Source of the DNA: Chrysomallon squamiferum
Taxonomy: Eukaryota > Mollusca > Gastropoda > Neomphalida > Peltospiridae
Assembly (NCBI GenBank): GCA_012295275.1
Contig: CM022673.1
Coordinates: 14,310,788-14,374,787, forward strand
DNA length: 64,000 nt
Reading direction: 5' to 3'
The notes below the pieces were generated by a model that was not told the DNA's origin, searched no databases, and was given only the letters and a program-made list of their open reading frames with translations. Each line of letters begins with the position of its first letter. The stretch's first letter is position 1. A program made the translations under genes and the position numbers. Shown piece after piece: positions 61,736 through 64,000 of the stretch.

Positions 61736-62134
61736 ATGTGACCCATCACATCAAGTCAGGTCTTAAATCACATGACCAAGTATTCAGCTTTAGCCAACAG
61801 TAGTGAAATGACCAAAATGAATACATATTTTGTTAAAACATGGTTTATGTATGTGAGTGTGTGTGTGTATGTATATGTATACCTGATATCTTTGATGCAG
61901 TCAACAAATTGATAGAAATTAATCTAATGCATTTTTTAGAGCACTTTCATTCGCAGGGTCCCTCTTCTTTCCAAGAAAAAGAAACCATTTTTCACATTAT
62001 CTCTAGAACTAAAACCAAATATGAGGATGATTTAGATAACAGAATGAAGCTTGTGGAACAGGGAATCGGAAAATGTTCATAACCCAATTAGTGAAAATGC
62101 TGCATAAGACTAGAATCATTGTGATGGGTCACAT
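61736..62134. mobile_element. MITE-like element with perfect 15-bp terminal inverted repeats
   Basis: ATGTGACCCATCACA at 61736-61750 is the exact reverse complement of TGTGATGGGTCACAT at 62120-62134. The 399-base interval has no transposase. The only frame inside, an 80-codon one at 61840-62082, begins in a TG repeat and has no known domain. Non-autonomous DNA transposon is the natural reading. A target-site duplication is not obvious, so superfamily cannot be assigned. Confidence 0.6.
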
Positions 62135-63398
62135 GTTTTCAAAATTATTCAAACTCTAAAGATTCTGTAATGTAATTCGTCTTGTATTGTTTCTTAAAAT
62201 ATTTTAATTAAATTATTGCTACTAATAAAGTGCATTGTTTTCTATAAGTGATTGATACAAAAAGAGTTTTTGCTCAAGAAGTTTGATTTGAAATGTAATA
62301 AAATTCATTAAATAACAATAACAAACAAATTTAATACACAATATATTATTGTTTGGTCTTGTAATTTTGTGTTTATTGCAGCTTGGTTTACAAACTTTGT
62401 TTTGATTTTGCTTAAATACTAATATATTAGAAAAAACTGTAATTCAAGAACAAAATGTGTAAAGAAACTGCTTGAAAAAGAAAACAGTATTATGATAAAT
62501 CTGTTTTGTTGTATTCTGTTGACTGTTCTATGTTTTGTTGTTGTCTGACATTGTTTTTATCTCACTCTGGGGTCACATGAGGATTTTTCTCTTGAATGAA
62601 AATGTCATATTTTCCAGATGTCTTGAAAAAACAGACTTTCTGTTATCAAGATTATTTTTTTTTAACTTGTTACATTCTTGTAAAATAAATCTGAAATGCC
62701 AGTCTATTTCTTTGTTTTGTTTTATTTTTATTCATTTATTACAAAATTCTGTTTCACAATCTAAACAAAAAGTTTTACATACAAATGTAGTTAATAATAA
62801 TGTTTGATTCAAAAACAAAAAATAATAATAATAAATAAAAAAATAAAATTTCTTACTACAATCCATCAACAGAATGACCATCACAGCTACATTACTGGGA
62901 GTAATGTTCTAGACATATTTCTGAATGACACAGAATTTGTCCCATAGAAGGTCCATCCTATTTGCAAGCAAAGATGGGAACAAAAAAAAAAAAAAAAAAA
63001 AACCCTCCATACATTAGAAATGTTGCTTCATTATTTTATAAAAACCATAAAGTGTGAATCTGCAATTTTATCTGACAGTGATCAACTCAGTGCACAATAA
63101 AACCTTGTTTGATAAAAACAATATTATATTTTTTGACAAAATCACATTTTTCATATTGTTATGTTCTGTTTGTATTTAACACTATATTATGAGAAACAGT
63201 CATCGGAACAGAAAAGAACAGTTCTACACAAATTTTTAATTAATGCTGATAATTAGAAATGTTAAATAAAAATTATGATTATGTGTAGTAAAAAAATTGT
63301 CAAAAAACCAAATAAAAACTCCAATAATAATAAAAATATATATATGTACTTAAAGTGTGAAAAATCACAGTATCACATGAGTGGTATAATAAACATAT

Positions 63399-64000
63399 TT
63401 AACATCCAGGATATTCAAACACTGCAGCAGCACCCATTCCAGTCCCTACACACATTGATACCACTCCATAACTCCTACAAAACAAAAACATAACAGCACT
63501 GTATTTCAATTTTAAATTATGTTTTTTATATATTATTTTTAATTTAATAATTTAAAAAAAAAAAAAATTCTCTGATATTATTATAAAGTTAAAAATAAAA
63601 ATATATTTTTAATCACTCACTAATATAAAAAAAAAAATTTTTTTATTCTTTATATATTAGTTTAACCCTTAAGTTTTATTTTGTTAATATATGTGAGTAT
63701 TGACAATTAATTTCAAGAATATAATAATTATCAAAAAATTTTTTTTTTTTATTTTTTAAAAAGATTTAGGACATTTATAATGGAAATTCTCGTCACCTTT
63801 TTCCTCTACGTTTCAGTTCATGCAGTAATGTTGCAATCTGCCTCACCCCAGTGCAGCCCAGGGGGTGACCCAAGGCCACAGCCCCGCCCTTAGGATTCAC
63901 TTTCTCATATGGAATGCCTAGTTTTTCAATACAGTAAACAGCCTGGCTAGCAAACGCCTCATTTATTTCAAACACATCAATGTCGTTTATAGTGAGTCCT
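63399..64000 (-). CDS. ACAA1: Peroxisomal 3-ketoacyl-CoA thiolase, last two exons (5' end outside window)
   Basis: On the minus strand, exon 64000-63797 and last exon 63474-63399 join by a GT-AG intron in phase 2. The window holds the C-terminal ~93 residues: [17 protein letters not shown], then [25 protein letters not shown], then [20 protein letters not shown] and YPGC before the stop. The catalytic histidine is in GHPLG and the catalytic cysteine in CVGTGMG. The wording is much closer to ACAA1 (peroxisomal beta-oxidation, cleaving 3-ketoacyl-CoA to acetyl-CoA plus shortened acyl-CoA) than to mitochondrial ACAA2 or ACAT. The C-terminus lacks a PTS1, as expected because this enzyme uses an N-terminal PTS2, which is outside the window. 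It converges with AF10. Confidence 0.95.

Larger units (their letters stand above)
58485..63398. other. 3' flank between convergent AF10 and ACAA1 genes
   Basis: AT-rich, with no supportable coding exon. Much of it could be a long AF10 3'UTR: several AATAAA hexamers occur, with a Pumilio-type TGTAAATA near 61225. It contains an (ATT)n/poly-T block at 58614-58676, (AT)n near 58990-59013, a ~44-bp repeat at 60215-60335 and a MITE-like element at 61736-62134. The part from about 62.8 to 63.4 kb would be the 3' end of ACAA1. Confidence 0.55.

Noticed and set aside
61840-62082. An 80-codon frame inside the MITE-like element
   Set aside because: It starts in a TG repeat, has no transposase or other known motif, and the element is too short to be autonomous.

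Overview
The window is nuclear DNA from an animal. It is AT-rich, has spliced genes with GT-AG introns of about 0.1-3.3 kb, and is full of long (GA)n/(CT)n, (AAT)n, (TAC)n and (TG)n microsatellites. The gene content (a metazoan carotenoid oxygenase, a death-domain protein, an AF10/AF17 chromatin factor, peroxisomal thiolase ACAA1) points to a bilaterian invertebrate. A lophotrochozoan such as a mollusc is my best guess, but that is inference from overall character, not from a diagnostic marker.

Layout: 1-2431 flank; 2432-4535 (+) a two-exon BCO-like carotenoid oxygenase; 4536-8648 intergenic; 8649-10825 (+) a two-exon coiled-coil plus death-domain protein; 10826-14673 intergenic, with an array of CRE palindromes; 14674-15597 (-) an aldo-keto reductase with an uninterrupted coding exon and a probable 5'UTR intron; 15.6-37.1 kb a gene-poor stretch of microsatellites, short minisatellites and islands of ordinary complex sequence that could be regulatory; 37083-37421 (-) a small single-pass membrane protein ORF of unknown function; 37.4-46.8 kb more gene-poor sequence with a 160-bp-armed inverted repeat; 47022-58484 (+) a complete 16-exon AF10/AF17 (MLLT10/MLLT6) orthologue of 729 codons; 58485-63398 its 3' flank; 63399-64000 (-) the last two exons of ACAA1, convergent with AF10 and running off the window. 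The genes have no evident shared pathway.

The most unusual signal is inside the AF10 gene. Exon 9 is flanked on both sides by minisatellites whose units contain its own splice boundaries. Intron 8 has about nine ~60-bp units carrying the exon 9 acceptor and first exon bases. Intron 9 has about 3.05 kb (roughly 75 units of 38-44 bp) in which each unit repeats the last bases of exon 9 plus its 5' splice site. Intron 12 has about six ~40-bp units carrying the acceptor of exon 13. I know of no described system of this kind. Other items worth a look are two separate CRE-bearing degenerate arrays, a foldback element, a 399-bp MITE-like element with perfect 15-bp inverted ends, and a change in repeat type near 46.8 kb.
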